Source of the DNA: Prorocentrum cordatum
Taxonomy: Eukaryota > Sar > Dinophyceae > Prorocentrales > Prorocentraceae
Assembly: GCA_963575745.1 (NCBI GenBank)
Contig: CAUYUJ010018904.1
Location: 292,776 to 356,775, forward strand
Length of the DNA: 64,000 nucleotides
Reading direction: 5' to 3'
Shown: positions 40,937 to 50,995 of the stretch, piece by piece
Position numbering within the stretch: the stretch's first letter is position 1
Layout of the letters: each line of letters starts with the position of its first letter
Position numbers and translations under genes: made by a program
Notes under the pieces: model-generated
Seen by the model: only the letters and a program-made list of their open reading frames with translations
What the model was told of the DNA's origin: nothing
The model's database searches: none

Positions 40937-41636
40937 GCACATGGGCCATCGGCTGGCGACGCTCCTCCTCGAGTTCCAGGAGCTCGGCGCAGACGCGATC
41001 CAGCTGGACACAGGCCGCGTTGACAGCCACCTCTGCTGTGCGCACCTTCTCGCGGAGGTCCGAGACATGCATATCCTGCTTCTCCTTCCTCTTCGCCAGC
41101 TTCTGGTGCAGGACTGAGATCTCCTTGAGCCTGGTGTCCAGACGCTTGCCTGCGACATGCTTCCTTCGCAACTCAACTTCGCGGCCCCGCGAGTTCTCTC
41201 GCGCCTCGATGAGCTCGGCACACGTTGCGGACTCAAGCGTCGCCAAAGTCGCACCGACCTCGGCCAGCTCACACTTGATACCGGCGTCGGGCCCCTTGCC
41301 AAAGTCATCAACTTCCATGGCATCGGGCCCACCGCCTTGCTGCGACTGCTGGCTCTTGAGCCTGGATAGCTCCGCCCGCAGCCTCTTGACCTCAGCATCC
41401 TGACTCCCCCCTCCGCCCGCGACACCGGTGATTTGGGAGGGCGGCTGATCGAACTGCTCTTTGAGGCCTCCGAACCCTGGTGCTGCTTACTTTGCCGACA
41501 CCTGTCCAAGTCCGCTCTGTTTCGACCAGCAGTGCTTACAATACCACGGTCTGGCCCACGCAACCCTCTTGCGCTTGTGCCCGCTCTGGGTGTGACCTGC
41601 CCGCGGCGTCTCATCATGCCGAGCGGCCGGCCCCAT
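40937..41636 (-). pseudogene. SL-tagged zinc-knuckle and coiled-coil ORF with one nonsense codon
   Basis: The first ATG after the leader relic is at 41636. The N-terminus is basic (SGHKRKRVAWARPWYCKHC), with Trp-x-Cys-x-x-Cys as in a half zinc ribbon or knuckle. A TAA at 41489-41487 interrupts, and the same frame then stays open for about 250 codons: a linker AAPGFGGLKEQFDQPP, then long heptad-rich helices (EVKRLRAELSRLKSQQ, ELIEARENSRGREVELRR, LREKVRTAEVAVNAACVQ, CAELLELEEERR). This zinc-plus-coiled-coil layout resembles the N-terminal part of dinoflagellate non-LTR retroelement proteins, but a host protein is equally possible. The ORF runs into the GGA tract instead of a clear C-terminus. 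Confidence 0.7.
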
Positions 41637-41818
41637 GATCAGACTCAGGGCAGCTGAAGCGTGGCACCTTCCGCCGACCGTGGGGCGAACCGCGTGCGGA
41701 CAAGCTTGGGACGCCCCGGCAGGCAGACCCAGGCGTTCGTGAAACGGAATGCTGTGGGGGCTCTCGAGCTTGCCCCCTCGGCTGCGATCAAGCTCCAGCG
41801 TCGGGACCCACGTTGGAA

Positions 41819-41840
41819 CTTGAGCCAAAGTGGCTACGGA
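41819..41840 (-). other. Dinoflagellate spliced-leader relic, near perfect
   Basis: The minus strand matches 21 of 22 leader positions; only position 11 differs (C for T). It lies 182 bp upstream of the ATG of the coiled-coil ORF on the same strand, the position expected for a retroposed trans-spliced mRNA. Directly upstream, TCCGGCACTTTCGGGTACAA-G (41861-41841) may be a second, decayed leader copy abutting the first. Confidence 0.95.
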
Positions 41841-41869
41841 CTTGTACCCGAAAGTGCCGGAGCCGAGTC

Positions 41870-42172
41870 TGAAAAGAGAGAGAGAGGGAGAGAGAACGAG
41901 AGATCCGTACATATACCAATGTACATGTGTATATAACCACATGCTTGTTTCTATAAGTATGTATATATAACTAATTATCTGTATGTGTATGAACATGTAT
42001 GTATGTATATGAATGTGCAAATGGGAGAGACGTGAACAGAAAAGCAAAGAGTCTGAAAGAGAGAGAGTGAGAGATGAGGATTTCGGTAGATGTGTATATA
42101 TACAGATATAAAGAGGAAAAAAGAGAGAGAGAGAGAGCGAGACACATCGAAAGAGAGTGAGAGAGAACATAA
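41870..42172 (+). repeat. Compound (GA)n / (TATG)n microsatellite
   Basis: GAGAGA tracts at 41875-41905, 42055-42075 and 42120-42170, with TATGTATA words between. Its composition resembles 23405-23820. Confidence 0.95.
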
Positions 42173-42299
42173 CTATCAGGAAGAACAGGGGCAGCGCAGG
42201 AGGCGACGGAGCGCTTCCAGTCCGAGCTGTTGGAGCTGCTCGCTGCGTACGAGCCACCCATCGGGGAGCGCCCCACGGTTTTTCGGGGACTGGGCGTCG

Positions 42300-42445
42300 G
42301 GGACGGGCGTCGCACGAGAGGCAGGGGAGGGTCAGGGGCAACGTGAGGGGTGGGAAGAGGGTCAGGGGCAGCGTCAGAGTCAAGGACAACGTTGAGGTCA
42401 GAGGCAACTTCAGGGTCGGAGGCAGAGGGCCAGGGGCAGCGTCAG
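42300..42445 (+). repeat. AGGGTCAGGGGCA minisatellite
   Basis: Degenerate 13-20 bp units (GGGTCAGGGGCAACG, GGTCAGAGGCAACTTCAG) repeat about seven times. Confidence 0.75.
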
Positions 42446-42459
42446 GGGGGGACGCATCG

Positions 42460-42900
42460 GCCCCGAATCGCCCGCTCATTGCCGATATGGGCCCGATAGC
42501 CCGCCTCGCCAAGAAGCATGCGGGTTCGCTGTCGTCAGGCGATCGCAAGCATGGATCAAGGGGGCGTGGATTAGCGACGGGTCCCGTTTCTATGAGACAT
42601 CGCGGATTGCCGCCGCCGAGCGAGGCGTCACCGGCCGCAGTTTGGGGAGGGCACCTCCCCCTATCCATGGATTTGGAGACCGCGCGCCAAATCCATGGAT
42701 CGCTAATCTATGTTTGCGCGCCCCCGATATCGGGGGGCTATCGCTGATACATCCTGGATGTGTCGCCGATTCCAGGTCGATGTTTGCCCCCCTGAGCCGG
42801 TCCCCCCCCCTGACGCTTCCCCCCAGGAAGGGGGCGGAGGGGAGGCGCGAAAGCTCCGTCCTCCTTACGCTTTCTCCTCCCTGCTCCTGCTATTCCTTTA
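42460..42900 (+). repeat. Dispersed GC-rich segment, copy 1 of 2
   Basis: It shares with 43905-44150: GATGGGCCCGATA, GGGGGCTATCGCTGAT, CGCTGATTCCAGGTC, CCCCCCTGAG, GGAGGCGCGAAAGCTCCGTC and a CTTCTCTTCCCTGCTCC end. This copy also has paired GATCCATGGAT and AAATCCATGGATCGCTAATC words. No gene. Confidence 0.8.
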
Positions 42901-43318
42901 CCCTCCTATTCTCGGCCGGCCTGCAAGGGTCGGCATCGAGCACAGTCTTGGGTCACTGTGGGCCCTGGACTGCGCCAGTTGCCTAGCTTTTTACAGCACT
43001 CGAGATGTTGATGTCACCCCCCTTCCCCCTTCGCCCGCCGTCTTCTCCTTCTCCACCCAGACTTCGGGCGGATAACTTTACCCAATCCCGGCGCTTTTCC
43101 TCCATCGCATCCTCGGGGGGCCGTTCTCAGGCCCTGGGACCATCAGAATTAGATCCGGGACGGGAGGCTAACTCCCAGAAAGGGGTCAGGACCTCAGAGG
43201 CCCGCGGATTGAGGACATGGATCCGTCGGCTGTCTGGGTCTTGGTTTCGAGTGTCTCCCGTCTCACGGCCTGCCCTCGGAAGAGACTTGTGCCCACTCGG
43301 GTACCCTTTGCAACCAGT

Positions 43319-43375
43319 CCCGACTGCATCTGCAGCGGTCCCTCAGCCTGAGGGACCGCTACAGATGCAGTCGGG
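43319..43375. repeat. Near-perfect 28-bp-arm palindrome
   Basis: The left arm 43319-43346 and right arm 43348-43375 are exact inverse copies except one position, separated by one base. The centre reads CCCTCAGCCTGAGGG. It could form a cruciform or a long RNA hairpin. Confidence 0.95.
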
Positions 43376-43440
43376 CCCTCGGCATGCGGTCTCTCATCCT
43401 CAGCCTCAACCGCTACCGCTACCTCAACCTCAGCCTGGGG

Positions 43441-43486
43441 TCCCTCAGAGATGAAGCCCTGGCCTCAGGGCTTCATCTTTGAGGGA
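43441..43486. repeat. Near-perfect 21-bp-arm palindrome
   Basis: TCCCTCAGAGATGAAGCCCT-G pairs with CAGGGCTTCATCTTTGAGGG-A across a GCCT loop, with one mismatch. It lies 66 bp after the previous palindrome, and both carry CCCTCAG. CTCAACC/CTCAGCC words fill the gap. Confidence 0.95.
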
Positions 43487-43679
43487 TCGCAGGATTGGCT
43501 TCTCTTCTTCGGCGGATGCGGTGGAAGGCCGGCGGAAGGCGGGCGGACGCCAGCGAAATGAAAAGTCGTCCCCACGATCGGAGGCCGAGAGGATGACACC
43601 AGCACCTATATCCAGGGGCGCCTCGAGGGCGCGCAGTTATTCGCGCTTCGCGGTTCGGCTTCGATTCCTCCTCGTCCTC

Positions 43680-43765
43680 CTCTTCTCCCCTGGGAGGCGG
43701 CGCGAGAGCGCGAAGTTATTCGCACTTCGCGCTTCGCGCAGCGCGAAGCGCGAAGTTGGGAGCCC
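43680..43765 (+). repeat. GCGAAG palindromic word cluster
   Basis: GCGCGAAG, CGCTTCGCG and similar self-complementary words repeat between 43625 and 43760. Similar words end in GTGCGCGAAGCTGGG at 37981 and GTGCGCGAAGTTGGG at 39020. Confidence 0.6.
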
Positions 43766-43904
43766 TTAAATATCGCGGTGTGCCTTCGCCGAGGGAAGAC
43801 GATCCCGATCTTGGCGATGGCGGTAGCATTCGGGCTTCCCAGGTGGCCGAAAGATTACACCACCAGCAACGACATCCAGTGGAGGCAACCCCTTTTGTTG
43901 GTGT

Positions 43905-44150
43905 TGTTGCATCGCCCCCAGATCCCGTTCTCATCGCCGGGATGGGCCCGATAATCCACCCCTCCCAGGTAACAGAATTTGCTACCGGGGGTCTATCGCT
44001 GATCTATCGGCGACGCATCGCTGATTCCAGGTCAATGCCTTCCCCCCTGAGACGGTCCCCCCAACGTTTCCCCTAAGGAGGAGAGCGGAAGGGGAGGCGC
44101 GAAAGCTCCGTCCTCCTCCTCCTCACGCCTTCTCTTCCCTGCTCCTCCCT
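43905..44150 (+). repeat. Dispersed GC-rich segment, copy 2 of 2
   Basis: Counterpart of 42460-42900, with the same order of shared blocks but without the roughly 200-bp GATCCATGGAT portion. Confidence 0.8.
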
Positions 44151-45108
44151 GTTGGTGCCCACTTCCAGGCCTCGTGGCCCCTTTCTGGGCCCTACCAGGC
44201 CCAGGTTGGGGTTGGAGGGTTGGGCAGTGTCTCGTGGCACTCCCATGCTGGCTTGTGTCTTGTCCGCCTGGAGTGCCCGATCCTGCCCCCCCACCCTGCG
44301 TTGGTGCTGGTGCCCATCTCCAGGCCTGTAAGCCCGGGGGGTACAGGATTGCCAGGGTCGGCCACCGGGCGTGTCGGTCTCCTCGGAGCGGGGGCCCCGC
44401 GCGCCAGCGGGGGCATAGCAGGACAGTGAATTCTTCACGTTTCGCGCATCCCTGCCAGTCAATGGTCGATGCGGAAAGAGTGGGTACGATCCCAAACAGC
44501 AGTTCGACTTCATTTTGAGCAGGACTCGCTGTCCGAGCAGCCGCGAACGTTGTCCATTTGAGACAGAAGGTCGCTTGCCCAACAGCGGCTGCTGTCGGTT
44601 TGGAAATTTGTTTTTGAGCATCGTGCGTATTTTTTTCCGTACCCATTTGGGGCTTCCAAACTCGCGTACCCCCATCAGTTCATTCAAACACGTTGCCGAT
44701 GAGGCTCTCTTGGTGTTCTCTTGGGGCTCTCTAGGGGCCCTCTTGGTTCCCTCGAGGTGTCAATCTTGGGGGGGGATCCAGGTCTGTTGGGGTCTGCCAC
44801 CTGGCGTGTCGATCTCTGTTGCGGGGGCCCCGTACCCCAGGGGGGCGGTATCGCTGGGATGCTGGAAGGGTGGAGGCGAGGGCAAGCTCGATGAAGTGCA
44901 AGCATGGGTTAAGGCGCGTGGTCCAGTGATGGGTCCTGTGCTCCGTCGCCAAATGAGGCGGCACATGCTCTGTGTTTCGGGGGGCGCTTTCCCTGATCCG
45001 CGGATCTGGCGCCGACAAGCCAGATCCATGGATCACTAATCCATGTAAGCGTTTACCCGAAAACGACAATTCGGCTGCATGCAATTTCTGCCAGGATACG
45101 GCCAGCAT
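44151..45108. repeat. Internal repeats; no gene
   Basis: GCCACC(G/T)GGCGTGTCG(G/A)TCTC followed by GGGGGCCCCG occurs at about 44360 and 44797, indicating a diverged duplication of about 440 bp. 44428-44475 carries the weak third copy of the 50-bp module of 35.9 kb. CCAGATCCATGGATCACTAA at 45019 resembles words at 42685 and 39640. Confidence 0.6.
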
Positions 45109-45549
45109 CGGCGCTGGTATATCCATGAAACTCGATTTTAAAATCCGTGCGAAGCCTAAGGTGTTTAAAGGACTCTGGCATGCGAGCACGACGACGCGCG
45201 CGTGTGCACTTCGACCCGTTTTTTGCCAGGGATTCTTCAACATATATGATGTTTGATAAACGGGTGCGCGCATAGTTTTTTATGACTGGGAACCGAGGGG
45301 GGGGGGATACCGATGGCCTAGTATGGTACGAGTTTATATTTAGGATGGACGATGGGTCAGCCGTGCTGATAAGACGGGGGGAGAGTCTATTCTTCTTTGG
45401 AAAGGAGAATATTTGTGGTACAATCTATGCAGTGCAGTTAATTTCTGTTCGCAGTGAGTTGTCCACTCCACTTCTCGCGCAAACATCCCACCCACCCACC
45501 CGCAACTTGGTTTGCAAAATCTCTTAAGACCGTGACGGTGGGTACCAAA

Positions 45550-46430
45550 TGGCACTTGGCAACGACAGCGACGCCGACGACGACAGCGACAACGACGACG
45601 ATGACGCCGTCGACAACGACTACGACGATACCGACGACGTCTCCAACGACTTCGACGACGCCGACAACGACGACGACGACGACGACGACGACACCGACGA
45701 CTCCGACGCCGACGACGACGATGACAACGACGACGATGACGACGCGGACGACGACGACGACGACGACGACGACACCGACGACGACGACGACGCCGACGGA
45801 GACGACGACGACGACGACGATGACAACGACGACGACGATGACGACGCTGACGACGACGACAACGACGTCACCGACGACGACGACGACACCGACGACGACG
45901 ACGACGACGACGGCGGCGAGGACGACGACGCCGACGTCGACGACGACGACGAAGACAACGACGCCGACGACGACGACGACGAAGGCGACGACGGCGTCGC
46001 CAACGAAGACGACGACGAGGGAGGAGGGAGGACGACGACGGCGACAACGACGACAGCGACGACAACGACGAGGGAGGAGGGAGGACGGCGACGACGCGAA
46101 CGACGAAGAAGGAGGAAGGACGGCGACGCCGACGACGACAACGACGAGGGAGGAGAGAAGACGACGACCACAACGACGACGACGACGACGACGGCGACGA
46201 AATGGGAGGGACGACGACGAGACGCCGACGACGGACGACGACGACGACGAGGGAGGAGGAGGAAGGACGACCACGGCGACAACGACGACGGAAACGACCA
46301 CGACGCCAAAGAGGAGGACGACGACGAACGCAAGGAAAGACACAGGACGACGTAGGCGACGACGACGACGACGCGGGAGGAGGGAGGACGGCGACGACGA
46401 CGACTACGACGACGACAACGACGCAAGAGC
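45550..46430 (+). repeat. (GAC)n tract of unit 1
   Basis: Imperfect GAC trinucleotide tract. All six frames are open, reading Asp, Thr, Arg or Val, Ser, Arg. The 404-residue and 301-residue frames here are artefacts. Confidence 0.95.
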
Positions 46431-47244
46431 ACGCGCACACGCTTTTGTTGAACATCCGTGTTGCGAAACCTTGCGTTTTTGTATGCTTTTTGGACACGAT
46501 GTTGAAATCCTTCCGAAACCGATGGGTTTTGAAGGATTTCGGAATACGCGCGCGACGACGCGCGCGTCTGCATTTCGTCCTGTTTTTTGCAGAGGATTCT
46601 CGCGACGGCAAACGCGCAAGGGCGTCCGACAGATTTCGACATGCGCACGCGCGAAGCCCGTTTGTTAACATGTTGTGAAAATCTTGAAAACCCATGGTTT
46701 CCTCAACATTTAGCAAGAGCTCGCGCGTAAGCTTTTTTAGCACATCAGTGTTGCGAAACCCTGTGTTGTTGTATGTTTTTTTGGGGGGAACTCGATTGCG
46801 AAATCCTTCCGACACCGAAGGTTTTTGAAGGATTCCGGCATGCGCGCGCGATGACGCGCGCGTGTGCACGTCGTCCCGTTTTTGTCAAGGGATTCGTGAA
46901 ACAGTCTTATGTTAGAGCAAAAGATGTCCCCGCGTATTGTTTTTGTCAAGGGAACCTCCGGGGAACCGATACCGGCCCCCCGGGGATAGTGGAAATTCAT
47001 TTGTAGGATGGACATGTGGTCAGAACCATATATGACTTACGTGCCCGAAAGGGGGGCGGATAACGCCAGGGGAGGGGATGAGTCTATTTTTTTTTTTTTT
47101 AAAAAAAAAAGGAGAATCTACGTTGTGCAATTCACTTTGGCCGTCTTGAAGCTGTCCTCTCCACTGCTCGTGCAAACATCCCACCCTCACACCCGCAACC
47201 TGGTCGCAAGACCTCTTAAGACAAGACCGTGACGGTAAGTACCA

Positions 47245-47910
47245 CATGGCACTTGGCCACGACACCGACGACGACAGCGACAACGACGACGACGACGACG
47301 ACGCCGTCGACTACGACTACGACGACACCGACGACGTCTCCAACGACTTCGACGACGACAGCGACGACGACGACGACGACACCGACGACGAAAACGCCGA
47401 CGACGACGGCGATGACAACGCCGACGACGACGCCGACGACACCGACGCCGACGCCGACGTCGACGACGACAACGACGACGACGACGACAACGACGCCGCC
47501 AACGAAGACGACGATGACGACGACGAGGGAGGAGGGAGGACGACGACGGCGACAACGACGACAACGACGACAACGACGAGGGAGGAGGGAGGACGGCGAC
47601 GACGCGAACGACGAACAAGGAGGAAGGACGGCGACGCCGACGACGACAACGACGAGGGAGGAGGGAAGACGACGACGACAACGACGACGACGACGGCGAC
47701 GAAATGGGAGGGACGACGACGAGACGCCGACGACGGACGACGACGACGACGAGGGAGGAGGAGGAAGGACGACCACGGCGACAACGACGACAGAAACGAC
47801 CACGACGCTAAAGAGGACGACGACGACGAACACGAGGAAAGACAGAGGACGACGTAGGCGACGACGACGACGCGGGAGGAGGGAGGACGGCGACGACGAC
47901 GACGACGTGG
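47245..47910 (+). repeat. (GAC)n tract of unit 2
   Basis: Second, shorter tract with the same internal landmarks (GAGGGAGGAGGGAGGACG, GAAATGGGAGGGACGACG) as unit 1, showing that the tract was duplicated along with its flanks. Confidence 0.95.
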
Positions 47911-48475
47911 ACGCAAGAGCGCGCGCGCGCTTTTGTTGAAAATCCGTGTTGCGAAACTTTGTTTTTTAGTATGTTTTTTGGACACGACATGCGCGCGCGA
48001 AGCCCGTTTGGTAGCATTTTGTGAAAATGTTGAAAGACAAACTACGGTTTTCTTAACATTTCGCAAGAGCTCGCGCGTAAGCTTTTTTACCAGATCAGTG
48101 TTGCGAAACCCTGTGTTTTTCTGTATGTTGTTGTTGGAAACTCGATTGCGAAATCCTTCCGACACCGAAGGTTTTTTTAAGGATTTCGGCATGCGCGCGC
48201 GACGACGCGCGCGCGTGTGCACTTCGCCCTTGTTTTTGCAGTGCATTCGTGGAACAGTCTTATGTTAGAACAAAAGGTGTCCCCGCGTATTGTTTTTACA
48301 TGGGAACCTCAGGGGGGTCGATACCGGCCCCCCGGGGATAGTGTACATTCATATTTAGGATGGACATGTGGTCATAATCATTTATGATTTACATACCCGA
48401 AAAGGGGTACGGATAACGCCGGGGGGGGGGTAGAGCTTATATTCTATTTAGAAAGGAGAATCTAGGGCGGCGACG

Positions 48476-48860
48476 GAGCTGCGACGAGTCGGCGACAGCG
48501 GCCACATAGCCGCGAAGCCGACAGACAGGCCCAGACGTTGGGCGGCGACGAAGCGGCGACGGGGCTTCGACACAGGCAGCATAGTCGTTAGACTGACAGA
48601 CAGGCCTAGCTCTTTAGCAACCAGTAAGAAACCCTAAGTGCGAACATGGTTTCGGGAAACCATTTATACTTGACCGGACGCTCTCGGCAAGCGTTGGCAA
48701 CATTTTTGGATGGTTTTTTCCCTTCGATGGAATGGGTTGTACGCCCTAGTACGGACTCCACTTCTGGGTCCGCTTCTTTCTTTGTTGTTGCCGCCCCCCC
48801 CCATTTCCGCTCCTCCGCTTTCCCCTGGCCCTGCATGAAGCGGAGCCCTTTTTTGGGCTA
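48476..48860. other. No gene seen
   Basis: GGCGGCGACGAAGC-type words repeat twice at 48470-48600. GCGTTGGCAACATTTTTGGA at 48690 has a counterpart, GCGCTGGCAACATTTCTGGA, at 50284. No coding region is recognised. Confidence 0.45.
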
Positions 48861-49139
48861 ATGGTCGTGCTGTCAGGTGCTGCCGCGTATGTCCGGCCCG
48901 CGCCCGAGGAGGAGTGGTGGTGGTGTTCAGGTTGCGGACCTCAATCTTCTGGGTTCTTAGACAACAGTTCTAAGAATTTTCTCGTCATGGTTGTTGGCGA
49001 CTGCAGTGGCGTCAAGTACCTCCGCGACCCGCAGTGCGTGCATGCCGCGGTCTCCGGCCGTCTTCTTGGAAAGCGTCAGGCAGCTGCCAGAGGGGAGCTG
49101 TATGCCTTTGAATTTGCCCCGGGTGGTCCGACACAGGCT
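48861..49139 (+). pseudogene. RNase H domain fragment of a LINE-type element
   Basis: The frame reads VMVVGDCSGVKYLRDPQ then RLLGKRQAAARGELYAFEF. GDCSG supplies the first catalytic Asp and RGELYA the catalytic Glu of an RNase H fold, at about the expected distance. The same GDCS motif occurs in the 56.9-kb element. The frame is then broken by the MITE at 49140. RT and the rest of RNase H are not found beside it. Confidence 0.6.
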
Positions 49140-49325
49140 TTAAGTCGGGCCTGTCCCTCTACAGGGGGGATATTCCAAAATGGTTTTAAAACAATAGTCT
49201 GGGGAATTCATTTTTGACCATTTTGGAGTATTTGTTGCATTTCTTTGGTATTTTTGTTGATTTTTCTTTGGTATTTCTTCATTTTTCGTCCAAAATCGGC
49301 CTGCAGGGGGACAGTCCCGACTTAA
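49140..49325. mobile_element. 186-bp MITE with 8-bp target duplication
   Basis: The ends TTAAGTCGGGCCTGTCCC and, inverted, TTAAGTCGGGACTGTCCC extend to about 26 bp with three differences. CACAGGCT flanks both sides exactly (49132-49139 and 49326-49333). The interior is AT-rich with an inner pair CCAAAATGGT / ACCATTTTGG. An 8-bp duplication is typical of hAT-type elements; a 9-bp reading (ACACAGGCT, sharing one base of the right end) cannot be excluded. It interrupts the RNase H remnant. Confidence 0.92.
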
Positions 49326-49333
49326 CACAGGCT

Positions 49334-50400
49334 GCCCCGTGCCATCCAGGACTCGACCCAGGTCAAAGAAAGGGAGGACGGGGACAGGATGAAGGAGGTT
49401 GCGCGATCAATTCAGAGACCTCCTGCCCCGTCCGTCGTGGCAGCGTTCAGTTCTGCGCATCGGTGTGATGGTTAGCGGTGCTTCAAGTGTTTTGGCTCTT
49501 CATCTGGAGCTACTGTGAATGAGTGACTGTCCTCCCCCTGCCTCTCTCTCCAGCGTTGACATGATTATATGTCAGCTCTTCCCTATGGGGTGGGGGCAGC
49601 TACGTTTGGCTTGGTGATGGGTGCACGACGGTCGCGTCGTAAGACTGCAACGTGCACTGAATCGTTGGTTCTGCCAGGGTTGCGGGTTTTATTTATCATA
49701 TGTTTGTTCGTGAGCTAATGAACCCATGCGTGAATCACACGGCCCCCAAAGGCAGGAGTAATATCCCCGCCTTGAGATGGAAAAATGACTTAAGGTGTTC
49801 AGAAAGACTGAGCAAGCCCAGAGGGTTACTTAAATATGTATTAAACGGCCACGACGAATCGTTCGTTCTCGTTCTCGTTTTTTTCCTCCTTTGGTCGTGG
49901 TTCAGGTCCTCTGGGGGCCATCCACCTCTTTCGTTTTTGCTCTTACTCATCCTCCTCCTTCTTGGGGGATTGTGCGAATCGAGGTCCTCGAAGACACTCC
50001 AGGCGGCAGATAGAAAAGGACCCGGCGCAATGCGAAGGGACGGGTGGGAGGAGTAGGTTGCCAGATGTGGCGCGATTCCCCCTCGACAATTACCCAACAC
50101 GAGTACTGCCCGCATGGTTTGTTTGCGGAAGAGACAGTGTAGGACGTCGAAGGGTGATGTTTCATATGGAGTGCTTTCAAATGGAGCGTTTCCGGCGTTT
50201 CTACATGTTGCTCCCTCTGCAGCGCTGGCTTCGTTTTTGGGTCGACGTTTTGCTCCCGTTGTTCAAATTTGTGCTTTCGCTTTAGCGCTGGCAACATTTC
50301 TGGATCCGAGTCCTTCATCGTCGTTGTCGCCCCGCTTCATTACCCTCCTCCGTTTTCCAACAGCACTTCTGTCCCTCCCTCTTCTCCCACTCCTCCTGCT
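49334..50400. other. No gene recognised
   Basis: Mixed composition. GACTTAAGG and short pyrimidine tracts occur. Plus text LHVAPSAALASFLGRRFAPV at 50200 derives from two diverged copies of a CAGCGCTGGC..TTTTTGG word and is not a recognised protein. Confidence 0.4.
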
Positions 50401-50424
50401 GCGCCTGTTCCTCATGGTTCTCCT

Positions 50425-50570
50425 CGTCGTCCTCCTCATCATCATCATCATCAGCATCGTCATCATCATCACCATCACCAGCAACACCATCACCTCCACC
50501 AGCATCATCATCAGCATCACCACCACCATCATCAGCAGCATCAGCATCAGCATCGTCATCATCGTCGTCG

Positions 50571-50607
<37 letters not shown>

Positions 50608-50619
50608 AATCATCATGAA

Positions 50620-50658
<39 letters not shown>

Positions 50659-50829
50659 TAGCAGCATCATCATTATCATCAACATCATCATCCTTATCAC
50701 ATTCACCGTCATCGTCATCTTCAACATCATGTTCATCGTCATCGCCATCTCCATCATCATCAGCATCATCATCAATACCAGTATCACCATCACCATCATC
50801 AGCATCATCATCACCATTACAGCCATCAG

Positions 50830-50874
<45 letters not shown>

Positions 50875-50995
50875 GAGCATCATCATAATCATCAGCAGCA
50901 TCATCACCATCCTTATCAGCATCATCACCATCATCAGCAGCAGCATCATCATCAGCATCATCATCAGAATCCTCTTCCGCCTGCCCATCCTCCTG
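50425..50995 (+). repeat. (CAT)n microsatellite with CAC/CAG interruptions
   Basis: Nearly 190 triplets. The frames read Ile, His, Ser on plus and Met, Asp on minus. The minus-strand Met-rich and Asp-rich frames of 230-245 residues are artefacts. Confidence 0.97.

Larger units (their letters stand above)
45109..48475 (+). repeat. Tandem segmental repeat with (GAC)n tracts, about 2 full and 2 partial units
   Basis: The unit order is: CATTT-GGATGGAC flank, CTCTTAAGACCGTGACGG, GGCACTTGGC, a (GAC)n tract, a GCGAAACC(T/C)TG region, AAATCCTTCCGACACCGAAG, a GCGCGCGACGACGCGCGCG palindrome, and CCCCCCGGGGATAGTG. Unit 1 runs about 45340-46990 and unit 2 about 46990-48340. Partial units lie before (45109-45340) and after (48340-48475). 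The flank copy AACTCGATTGCGAAATCCTT also recurs inside each unit. Confidence 0.85.

Noticed and set aside
41487-41489. 14-nt intron GTAAGC...CAG removing the TAA of the coiled-coil ORF
   Set aside because: Far too short for a spliceosomal intron. A nonsense mutation in a retrocopy is the simpler reading.
45454-46668. 404-residue Thr/Asp-rich open frame and its Val/Ser-rich partners on minus
   Set aside because: Pure (GAC)n trinucleotide tract. All six frames stay open because the repeat has no stop codon in any phase.
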